From: a virus | IMG/VR virus record: IMGVR_UViG_3300025168_000032 | Coordinates: 62,001 to 126,000 of that record | DNA: 64,000 bases | Reading direction: 5' to 3' (one strand) | Shown: in pieces, positions 24,119 to 31,568 of the stretch | Numbering within the stretch: position 1 is the stretch's first letter | Layout: each line of letters opens with the position of its first letter | Program-made: the position numbers and the translations under genes | The notes under the pieces: model-generated | Told to the model about the DNA's origin: nothing | Database searches by the model: none | What the model saw: the letters and a program-made list of their open reading frames with translations, nothing else

Positions 24119-24727
24119 ATGGCAGAATTTGGATGGGCATATTTATCAGGAGCAGTGACAGGTCAAGGACCTAGAGAGTCAATACAGTATCTCAAGACTG
24201 AAAATGGCGAGCTTAGTGGTAGTAATACTTTTACTTTTGCGACTGGCTCTAATACCTTGTTTGTTTCTGGGTCTGTTATAGTAAGTGGTACAATATCCGC
24301 ACATACCCTTGATGTGATCCAAACAACGAAAGTTGAAATTTCATCTAGTGGTGGTACGAACTTTGGTGATGACGCTACAGACACTCATGTCTTCACAGGG
24401 TCAGTATCGATTGTATCTGGTGGTCTTAGGCAACATTATTACAAACTTACCGGAGCAACCCATACAGTTGCGGCTTATGATTCGATTATAGGTGTCAGTT
24501 CTAGTGCATACGTAGCGATACAATTACCATCGGCTGCTGCTGCTGGTTTTGGGCGGGTACTGATTATTAAAGACGAGTGGAGTTCGACTAGATCTAGCGC
24601 CAACGAAATAGCAGTATCAGCATCTGGTGGAGAAACAATAGACCATACTGCTACTTACTGTATAAGTGGAGATAGTGCCGCGTTAACTCTTTATAGTGAC
24701 GGCACGTCAAAGTGGTTCATCTATTAG
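24119..24727 (+). CDS. Short fibre protein with shared C-terminal module
   Basis: A 202-residue protein starting MAEFGWAYLSGAVTGQGPRE, with Ser/Gly/Thr-rich strands (FVSGSVIVSGTISAHTLDVI). The C-terminal ~90 residues (YDSIIGVSSSAYVAIQLPSA, KDEWSS, IAVSASGGETIDH, WFIY) match the ends of the fibres at 24741, 26466 and 28443, indicating a common small domain. Probably one of several tail-fibre or adhesin chains. Confidence 0.65.
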   Translation: MAEFGWAYLSGAVTGQGPRESIQYLKTENGELSGSNTFTFATGSNTLFVSGSVIVSGTISAHTLDVIQTTKVEISSSGGTNFGDDATDTHVFTGSVSIVSGGLRQHYYKLTGATHTVAAYDSIIGVSSSAYVAIQLPSAAAAGFGRVLIIKDEWSSTRSSANEIAVSASGGETIDHTATYCISGDSAALTLYSDGTSKWFIY

Positions 24728-24740
24728 GGAGGCTTCATGA

Positions 24741-26393
24741 ATGGGTTACAATGTCTTAAGCGGAAGTGTCTCGTCAACCAGTGTAATATCTAGTGGATCT
24801 TTCATTGGAGATGGAGCAGGCCTTGAAAATGTAAAGCAGTTTGAGCTTTTTAATGAAGCGGTAGCTTTAATTCCATTCTACAAAACACACGAAGGCGACT
24901 ATGCCTTAGATTCAAATAGTGGTTTTAATTTCCAAAATGGTGCCTTAGCTGTTCCTGCTCTGACTTCTTCATCTGGGATAAAATTATCTAATCCTATTTC
25001 TGGTACCCTTGCTGGTGTTGGAAGTTTTTTGGGTATAGACAGCAGTGGTAATATGGTGATAACCTCATCTGCTGCCGGTGCGGGCCCCGTCAACTCTCTA
25101 CAATTCAACACCGGTGGAGGGGAAATCAGTGGGTCCTCTGTTGTAACACTGGTTGGGACAGAGCTAAGGATAACTGGCTCGATTGCTATAACTGGATCAA
25201 TCTATCCGTCTGGTTCTGCTATTTATGATTTAGGGTCACCGACTCGAAGATGGAACGAACTGTATCTTGGGACTGGGTCTGTGCATCTGGGGCCCAATTG
25301 CAAGATCGAAACTAGTGAAGCTTCAGGCACGATCATTGTTAACAAGCCTTTTTCTATCGAGGGGGGTTTAATCCTCTCTTCTAGTTCATATATAAACTGG
25401 GGGATTACGACTGGTAGTAGTGGTTATGGGTTTAGGGACAACTCAGGGGCTTTACAATTCAAAAATAATGGAGGTTCATGGGGGAACGTTTCAGACGTTG
25501 GAATTGGGTCTAGCAACGCGATACAGTTCCACTCAGGCTCCGGTGTCCTTAGTGGCTCTGACAACCTTACGTTTGACGGTTCTACATTAAATTTATCAGG
25601 AACTATGACAATAACTGGCTCCATTTACCCATCTGGCTCTGCTATTTATTCTCTTGGTTCGCCAACAAATCGGTGGGATTCCATCCATGTAGGGACAGGG
25701 TCTGTGCATCTGGGGGAGCACTGTACTATATCTACTTCGGAACCGGTGGGTGGACACCACTCTATAACACTTAATAAGTGGACAGAAATATCCGGTAGCG
25801 GTAGTAGTGGGGAAGGACTAACTGTGACGGGCTCGTTGTTACCGGGTGCCGATAGTCTGTACGATTTAGGTTCCCCAACTAAACAATGGAGATCACTCTA
25901 TGTATCAAGTAGCACTGTTTATTTTGGTGGAGAGGCACTAAGTGTTGCAGAAGGAAGTTTAAAGTTCGGCTCTGGTAGCGCTACAAAGGGCTTCCATATC
26001 GGGCATATGCATCTGCTTGATCGTGGGATCGTGATGGACCCCAACAGAATATTTCAAATGAAAGCTTTCCAAATGCAGTTTCATGGTGGTGTGGCTTATA
26101 AACGAAAAGTTGTTTCTTGGGATTATCAAGTTCTAAAAACAGATTATATGATAGGAGTGCAGAGCGATACCTTAACAGCTTCAGTTAAGTTGACTTTACC
26201 AGATGCTACTGCTTGTATAGCCGGTCAAACATTTATTTTTAAGGATGAGGGTGGAAATTGTCACACCCACAATATTGTAATAAGTGCGTCGAATGGTGAC
26301 CAAATTGATGGAAACGGAATTATTACATTAGAAAGTCCGTATTCGTCAGTTAATATCTACACAAATGGAGATAATAAGTACTTCATATATTGA
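24741..26393 (+). CDS. Tail fibre with LGSPTxxW repeats
   Basis: A 550-residue fibre. Two near-copies of ITGSIYPSGSAIY(D/S)LGSP followed by T-x-R-W and GTGSVHLG (~145 and ~285) and a third more divergent copy (~375) form the shaft. The C-terminal domain ends with LTLPDATACIAGQTFIFKDE, NIVISASNGDQIDGNG and NKYFIY and is shared with neighbouring fibres. ATG 24741 is eight bases after GGAGG; an out-of-frame ATG lies four bases earlier. Followed by a late-promoter motif. Confidence 0.75.
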   Translation: MGYNVLSGSVSSTSVISSGSFIGDGAGLENVKQFELFNEAVALIPFYKTHEGDYALDSNSGFNFQNGALAVPALTSSSGIKLSNPISGTLAGVGSFLGIDSSGNMVITSSAAGAGPVNSLQFNTGGGEISGSSVVTLVGTELRITGSIAITGSIYPSGSAIYDLGSPTRRWNELYLGTGSVHLGPNCKIETSEASGTIIVNKPFSIEGGLILSSSSYINWGITTGSSGYGFRDNSGALQFKNNGGSWGNVSDVGIGSSNAIQFHSGSGVLSGSDNLTFDGSTLNLSGTMTITGSIYPSGSAIYSLGSPTNRWDSIHVGTGSVHLGEHCTISTSEPVGGHHSITLNKWTEISGSGSSGEGLTVTGSLLPGADSLYDLGSPTKQWRSLYVSSSTVYFGGEALSVAEGSLKFGSGSATKGFHIGHMHLLDRGIVMDPNRIFQMKAFQMQFHGGVAYKRKVVSWDYQVLKTDYMIGVQSDTLTASVKLTLPDATACIAGQTFIFKDEGGNCHTHNIVISASNGDQIDGNGIITLESPYSSVNIYTNGDNKYFIY

Positions 26394-26411
26394 TCGATTA
26401 GATCTTTTCTA

Positions 26412-26420
26412 TCTATTTAT
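26412..26420 (+). promoter_or_regulatory. Late-promoter motif TCTATTTAT before 26466 fibre
   Basis: One mismatch to ACTATTTAY at the first base, 45 bases before the ATG at 26466. A GC-rich hairpin (GGGTGCC-TGCG-GGCTCCC, 26425-26442) follows it and could end or protect the transcript. Confidence 0.5.
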
Positions 26421-26465
26421 AAACGGGTGCCTGCGGGCTCCCAGTCTATATTGGAGGAATAAAAT

Positions 26466-28322
26466 ATGGCTTATAAATTTCAATTAGGTGCAATGATTGC
26501 ATCTGGTTCATTCAAAGCAGAGGATGGTATCGTCGGAACTGACGTCGATGATGCGACCGCTGCTAATGTTGTAGCTCAAATCGATGCGGGTGAAATCCCA
26601 ATCGCTAAGTTAGCTGCTACTACAATTTCTGGAAAAGCTCTTGGTACAGCCCTTGATGCTCTTTCCGTTGATGACTCTTCTATCGAATTCAGCGCTGGTT
26701 CTGCATTCAATGGATCTGCTGCATCTGCTATTCGTATTAAAGCGTCTGGTATCACCAATGCTATGTTGTCTGGTTCTATCGCTAACGGAAAGCTTTCTAA
26801 CTCTACAATTTCTGGTAAGGCTCTTGGTGCAAACCTTGATGCTCTTAATGTTGCTAGCAACAAAGGTCTTGCTATGAGCGCTTATACTGGTGCTGCTGCT
26901 GTTTCAGATCTTCAGGTTGTTCTTGACGGCGCTGGTGGTCTTGAATTTAATGGCGGATCTGGTATTCGTCTTGAAGCTGCTGTTGCTGGTGCTGGTTTAA
27001 CTCACAGTGCTGGTGTTCTTGCTGTTGTTGGTGCCGCTAATGGTGGTATCGATGTTCAAGCTAACGATGTTAAGCTTGATTTTGGCGGATTGACTGGTGC
27101 TGATGTTGCTGTTGCTAGCGACTCTTTTGCTTTCTGGGATAATGATGCAACTGCCGTTAGAAAAGAATCTATGGCTGATTACGCTGCCGCTATCGCTGGT
27201 GCTGGTATTGCTGCTTCTGCTGGTGTTCTTGCTGTTGGAGTTGACGCTTCATCAATCGAAATCAATTCTGATGCTCTTAGAGTAAAAGCTGCTGGTATTA
27301 CCAACGCTATGCTTTCTGGTTCTATTGCTGATAGCAAAATGTTGAAAATCTCAACTGCTAACAAGGTTGATCTTGCTGCTCTTGATATGGACGGCGGAAC
27401 TGATATCGGTGCTGCTCTTGTAGACGCTGACTTGTTCATCGTTGACGATGGCGCAGACGGAACAAACAGAAAATCTGCTATGTCTCGTGTTGCAACTTAT
27501 GCAAAGAGTAAATTCAGTGCTGCTACCACTGGTGGTAAAGCTGAAGGTTCTATCGCTTATAACGATGGTGCTTATACCTTCACTCAAATGAGTGTTGCTG
27601 AATTAAGAGCGCATCTTAGTATTGCTGATAGTAACTCAATGGATATGAGTTATTCTGGCGGTCAGATTTCTGCTGCTCTTCGTTTAGGATCTGCTGGTGC
27701 TCTTGAAGTTGATGGCGATGGTCTTGATCTTAAGTCTACTATCTCTGGTAACAGAACTTTTTCTGGTGACTTAATTGTTAGTGGTGACTTGACTGTTAAC
27801 GGAACCAACACTATTCTTAACACTAGTACTCTTGAAGTAGAAGATTTGAATATTAAGGTTGCCAAAGGCGCTGCTAACTCTGCTGCTGCTGATGGTGCTG
27901 GTATGACAATTGAGATGGGAGCTGATGATGTGACCTTTTCTTGGAACCATGCTGGTGACCAAATGCAAATTAAAAAAGGTGCATCATTCTCTAATATCAA
28001 AGCTAACAAATTCATCGGTGATCTTGAAGGTGCTGTTGCACAGGCTATCACAGCGCATGGAGATGCAGATAGAACTTTAGTAGTTGGTTTCAACTACGGT
28101 AATGCTGATACTACTGCTCTTCGTACTTGGACTCTTCCAGCTTCTCCGGAGCTTGGGCAAGTTGTTCATGTTAAGGCGCCTGCTGCTGTTCATGCTGATG
28201 GTATTAAGATTCTGAAAGCTGGCTCTCAAACAGTTGATGGTGTTGATTTTATTACTCTTGAATCACCATTTGCTGCTGTTAACCTTATGTACGTAGCTAA
28301 CAATCTTTGGAGAGTATACTAA
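26466..28322 (+). CDS. Ala-rich fibre with capsid-like codon bias
   Basis: A 618-residue fibre starting MAYKFQLGAMIASGSFKAED, the same first residues as the 28443 fibre. The middle has repeated (I/S)SGKALG-x-x-LDAL and GITNAMLSGSIA units (~50-130, ~275-300) and VAGAGLTHSAGVLAV. The C-terminus (LPASPELGQVVHVKAPA, QTVDGVDFITLESPFAAVNL, WRVY) is the shared terminal module. Synonymous codons are unusually uniform (GCT, GGT, CTT) as in the capsid gene at 35788, unlike neighbouring fibres, suggesting very high expression. It has its own promoter motif and a strong terminator. Confidence 0.78.
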   Translation: MAYKFQLGAMIASGSFKAEDGIVGTDVDDATAANVVAQIDAGEIPIAKLAATTISGKALGTALDALSVDDSSIEFSAGSAFNGSAASAIRIKASGITNAMLSGSIANGKLSNSTISGKALGANLDALNVASNKGLAMSAYTGAAAVSDLQVVLDGAGGLEFNGGSGIRLEAAVAGAGLTHSAGVLAVVGAANGGIDVQANDVKLDFGGLTGADVAVASDSFAFWDNDATAVRKESMADYAAAIAGAGIAASAGVLAVGVDASSIEINSDALRVKAAGITNAMLSGSIADSKMLKISTANKVDLAALDMDGGTDIGAALVDADLFIVDDGADGTNRKSAMSRVATYAKSKFSAATTGGKAEGSIAYNDGAYTFTQMSVAELRAHLSIADSNSMDMSYSGGQISAALRLGSAGALEVDGDGLDLKSTISGNRTFSGDLIVSGDLTVNGTNTILNTSTLEVEDLNIKVAKGAANSAAADGAGMTIEMGADDVTFSWNHAGDQMQIKKGASFSNIKANKFIGDLEGAVAQAITAHGDADRTLVVGFNYGNADTTALRTWTLPASPELGQVVHVKAPAAVHADGIKILKAGSQTVDGVDFITLESPFAAVNLMYVANNLWRVY

Positions 28323-28364
28323 TCCCAACCTTGGTTGCGATATAGTTATTTTCTAATAATATTT

Positions 28365-28401
28365 GGTGGGCCCCTGTCGTTGGGGGCTCGCCTTTTTTTT
28401 T
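28365..28401 (+). terminator. Rho-independent terminator
   Basis: GGTGGGCCCC (28365-28374) pairs with GGGGCTCGCC (28383-28392) with two wobble pairs, followed by nine T. Ends the 26466 fibre transcript. Confidence 0.9.
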
Positions 28402-28442
28402 AAAATAAATGCTTTTTTAATTTTTATAGGAGGACAAATTAA

Positions 28443-29927
28443 ATGGCTTATAAATTTCAATTAGGGGATGCTCGCTTGAGTGGTTCCCTTATACAGGAGG
28501 GGTCGATCCAGTCATCTGGGGGGATCACACCTCTGAATGCTGATGGGGCTGCTCTTGGTAGTGCTACAAAAGAATGGGCAGATTTATATCTTGCCGATGG
28601 TGGACGGATTTTGTTTGGTAATGAACAAGATACTTGGATCACACAAACAGGCGGTGGCTTTAGAATCGAAGGTGGTTCTGAAACTAGCGGGCAACCTGTA
28701 TTATCTTTGGTAAACAGAGGTGATTTTGGTTCAGGGCCGGGTCTTAACCTTGTTATTGATAATGGTGCTGGTGAAAGTGATGGAGACATCATGGGGTTTC
28801 TTAACTTCTACGGTGACGATTCATCTGATGCACAAGTACAGTATGCTAGACTTGAAGTTCAATCTGTTGATGTTTCAAATGGAACAGAAGATGGAGCCTT
28901 CTTTTTTAATGCAATCGTTGGTGGTAGCGGAAATACCACTTTGTTAGACATCAATAGCACTATTTCTGGTGGTGTTGCTGTTGCAAACGATCTTGAAGTT
29001 GGGGATGACCTCTTCTTGAAGTCTGATGATTCTGCTATTCATTTCGGCGCAGATAGCGAGATCCGTATGGATCATCGACCTGATGCTGGTATTCGTATTG
29101 AACAGACAGGAACTGGCACTGCTTTGCCTTCTTTTTCTTTGGTAAATCGTGGTAACAACGCCAATGGCCCGATCATAAATATTGTTCAGGTCCAAGGGGA
29201 CGGCGAAGCTAGCGATAATGATGTTCTCGGGGCTTTACAGTTTTTTGGTCAGAATGTTAAGGCTGGTACTGATGAGCAGGTCAAATATGGAAAGATAGAG
29301 GTTCTCTCCAAGGATGTAACTGATGGTACTGAAGATGGGGGGATACGTTTTACTGCCTTTGTTGCAGGATCTGAAACCCAGATTATGGATATCAATGATA
29401 GCCTTGCTGGTGGTGTTCATGTTGCAAATGGCTTAAACATACAGGGTCATAATGGTTCTTCTGATGGTCTACGCTTAGGAGGAACTTTGGTTTCTGCTAC
29501 TGCTGCTGAATTTAATCTTCTTGACGGGGGAACCGCTGTTGGTTCTTCAATTGCGTTGGCAGATTCTGACGGTATTATTGTTGATGATGGTGGAGTAATG
29601 AAGAAAATTCCTGCTTCTGATATCAAAACGTTTCTTGCTGACAACAGCATGAACGTGGCTCTTAAAGATGATGGCAACACCCTTGTTAACGGTATCAATT
29701 ATTTTGCAGATCTTGACGGAAATGAAGCGGCAAATCTTCCAGCGTCTCCTGACGTTGGCGATACTGTTTATGTTAAGGCTCCAAACAACTGCTCTTCTTC
29801 TAGCACACTGACAATAAACAAGCAGGGGTCTCATACAATCGATGGTTTAACCTCGATTATTCTTGAATCTCCAAATGCTGCTGTTATGTTGGTATATGTT
29901 ACTACAAACACATGGAAAGTATTCTAG
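28443..29927 (+). CDS. Tail fibre, MAYKFQLG family
   Basis: A 494-residue fibre starting MAYKFQLGDARLSGSLIQEG. Two copies of a ~150-residue module (SLVNRG, then D-(I/V)-(M/L)-G-x-L-x-F-(Y/F)-G, then Y-(A/G)-(R/K)-(L/I)-E-V) occupy ~75-190 and ~215-325; a related module is in the 31569 fibre. The C-terminal domain (LPASPDVGDTVYVKAPN, HTIDGLTSIILESPNAAVML, WKVF) matches that of 26466. GGAGG precedes the ATG. No clear late motif in front; it may depend on read-through or an unrecognised promoter. Confidence 0.75.
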   Translation: MAYKFQLGDARLSGSLIQEGSIQSSGGITPLNADGAALGSATKEWADLYLADGGRILFGNEQDTWITQTGGGFRIEGGSETSGQPVLSLVNRGDFGSGPGLNLVIDNGAGESDGDIMGFLNFYGDDSSDAQVQYARLEVQSVDVSNGTEDGAFFFNAIVGGSGNTTLLDINSTISGGVAVANDLEVGDDLFLKSDDSAIHFGADSEIRMDHRPDAGIRIEQTGTGTALPSFSLVNRGNNANGPIINIVQVQGDGEASDNDVLGALQFFGQNVKAGTDEQVKYGKIEVLSKDVTDGTEDGGIRFTAFVAGSETQIMDINDSLAGGVHVANGLNIQGHNGSSDGLRLGGTLVSATAAEFNLLDGGTAVGSSIALADSDGIIVDDGGVMKKIPASDIKTFLADNSMNVALKDDGNTLVNGINYFADLDGNEAANLPASPDVGDTVYVKAPNNCSSSSTLTINKQGSHTIDGLTSIILESPNAAVMLVYVTTNTWKVF

Positions 29928-29957
29928 TCACAAAATAGTTTACATATATGTATTTGT

Positions 29958-29989
29958 GGCGGGTTCCCTTTTGGGTTCCCGCCCTTTTT
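29958..29989 (+). terminator. Rho-independent terminator
   Basis: GGCGGG (29958-29963) pairs with CCCGCC (29978-29983); the loop itself can form a small GGGTT/CCC stem. A TTTTT tract follows at 29985-29989. Confidence 0.85.
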
Positions 29990-29999
29990 CGTTTTGAAA

Positions 30000-30008
30000 T
30001 CTACTTAT
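30000..30008 (+). promoter_or_regulatory. Weak late-promoter-like TCTACTTAT
   Basis: Two mismatches to ACTATTTAY but placed like the others, 22 bases before the ATG at 30031 and directly after a terminator. Confidence 0.3.
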
Positions 30009-30030
30009 GTACAAAAGAAGAGGATTCTAA

Positions 30031-31485
30031 ATGTCATATAATATTCTTAATAAAAACGTCAATTTCCAAGGAGACACGTCTGGTAGCATAGAAAACATGG
30101 TCGACACCCACAGTAGCCAATCAATAACTGGTAGTAAAGACTTTCTTTCGTTATCCGCATCAGTTGGTAGAGTTGCCAACGATTTAACAGTATTGGGAAA
30201 TGTCAGTGCCTCTGTCAACATATCGGCTTCTTTCTTTTACGGAGATGGTAGCACTCTTGATAATGTCGGTAATATTAGTTTTGACGGCTCTACAGCAAAT
30301 GGCGTGTTAACATTTAAAGATGCAGATGAAGCAACGGTCGAATCCAACTTGACATTCGATGGTTCCACGCTAGATTTTAAAGGTAGTTCTATTTCTGGTT
30401 CTGGTAATATATCAGGTTCAGCATTTTATGGAGCAGGAACAGGGCTTTCTAGTGTTCCCGGAAGCGCAGTGGGCCTAGCTAGCGGCGGTGGTCTTGCTGA
30501 CTCTAGTGGCTTGACTCTATCAACTTCGGGAGTCACAGCCCAAAATTCACCGGGCGGATCTTCTAAAGTCTGGATTGATGAGAGCGGTGTCAAATATGCT
30601 ACTATTACTAACATACTGTCTAATAACGCTGCTGTTACTGCTTATGGAACTCAGGGTGCTAGCAAAGTGTTGATAGGAGCAGGGGGAACAGAAATAGCAG
30701 GAGCAGGAAATTTAAATTTCTTTGGAGGAAACTCTTTAGCAATCACTGGTGCCCTGTCGGCCTCGACAAACCTTCAAATTGGAGGCACAGTTCGCCTAGA
30801 TGGTGTTGCGGCTGCTTCTCCTGCCATAGGGGCTGATTCTGTTTACTTTTTAGACGCAGACGACTCTATCACTAAAAAGGTAACGTTCGCCAATTTTGCA
30901 GCCGCTATGGCCGGTGACGGACTTAATGGCACAGGTGGGGATTTTGACATTAATGTGTCCGGAGCGCTCAAAATCGCTTCAGACAAGCTTGGTATATCCG
31001 GTTCCTTTGCAGGTATTGGGTTGTCTTATAGTGGGTCTGTTGACGCTGTTGGTGGTGTTGCTCTAGATCTTAGTGAATTGACTGACGCCAACATGACATT
31101 GGCTAATGACCATATCACATTTTTGAAAAATTCTGATAGCACCACCAAAAGAGAGCAATGGGCAGATGTAGTTAGTAACATGGCAGGCACAGGCCTAACA
31201 GCAACCAACGGAACTCTTTCTGTATCCGGTGAAGCAATAACAGCTACAACCGTTTCTGCTTCTTCAACATTGCAAGCAGGATCAATTGAAACATCCGGCT
31301 CCTTACTTGCACATGGGTCGATATCTGGGATGGTTTTAAGCAATAACACAATTATTTCTAACGTATTAACTGTTCCTGCTAATAACAATTCTATTTTATA
31401 TGGACCGATAACAGTAAGCGCCAATGGTAGTTTTACCATAGCAGATACAGCGAAGGTAAAAATAAAAGATTTTGATGATGTGTAA
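30031..31485 (+). CDS. Tail fibre/adhesin
   Basis: A 484-residue fibre starting MSYNILNKNVNFQGDTSGSI. Ser/Gly/Ala-rich strands with ISASFFYGDGSTLDNV and ISGSAFYGAGTGLSSV units (early), then a core with KKVTFANFAAAMAGDGLNG and KREQWADVVSNMAGTGL, similar to the MADYAAAIAGAG segment of the 26466 fibre. The end VLTVPANNNSILYGPITVSA and then FTIADTAKVKIK is a common phage fibre terminus. Independent unit between a terminator and the next late motif. Confidence 0.72.
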   Translation: MSYNILNKNVNFQGDTSGSIENMVDTHSSQSITGSKDFLSLSASVGRVANDLTVLGNVSASVNISASFFYGDGSTLDNVGNISFDGSTANGVLTFKDADEATVESNLTFDGSTLDFKGSSISGSGNISGSAFYGAGTGLSSVPGSAVGLASGGGLADSSGLTLSTSGVTAQNSPGGSSKVWIDESGVKYATITNILSNNAAVTAYGTQGASKVLIGAGGTEIAGAGNLNFFGGNSLAITGALSASTNLQIGGTVRLDGVAAASPAIGADSVYFLDADDSITKKVTFANFAAAMAGDGLNGTGGDFDINVSGALKIASDKLGISGSFAGIGLSYSGSVDAVGGVALDLSELTDANMTLANDHITFLKNSDSTTKREQWADVVSNMAGTGLTATNGTLSVSGEAITATTVSASSTLQAGSIETSGSLLAHGSISGMVLSNNTIISNVLTVPANNNSILYGPITVSANGSFTIADTAKVKIKDFDDV

Positions 31486-31520
31486 ATTTATAAAATTATA
31501 ATCCATAATAAAACAAAAAG

Positions 31521-31529
31521 ACTATTTAT
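31521..31529 (+). promoter_or_regulatory. Late-promoter motif ACTATTTAT before 31569 fibre
   Basis: Exact ACTATTTAY match in the intergenic gap, 39 bases before ATG 31569, with AAAGGAAAAG as ribosome binding site. Confidence 0.65.
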
Positions 31530-31568
31530 CTGTAGTTAACAGCAACAAATTAAAGGAAAAGAAAACAT

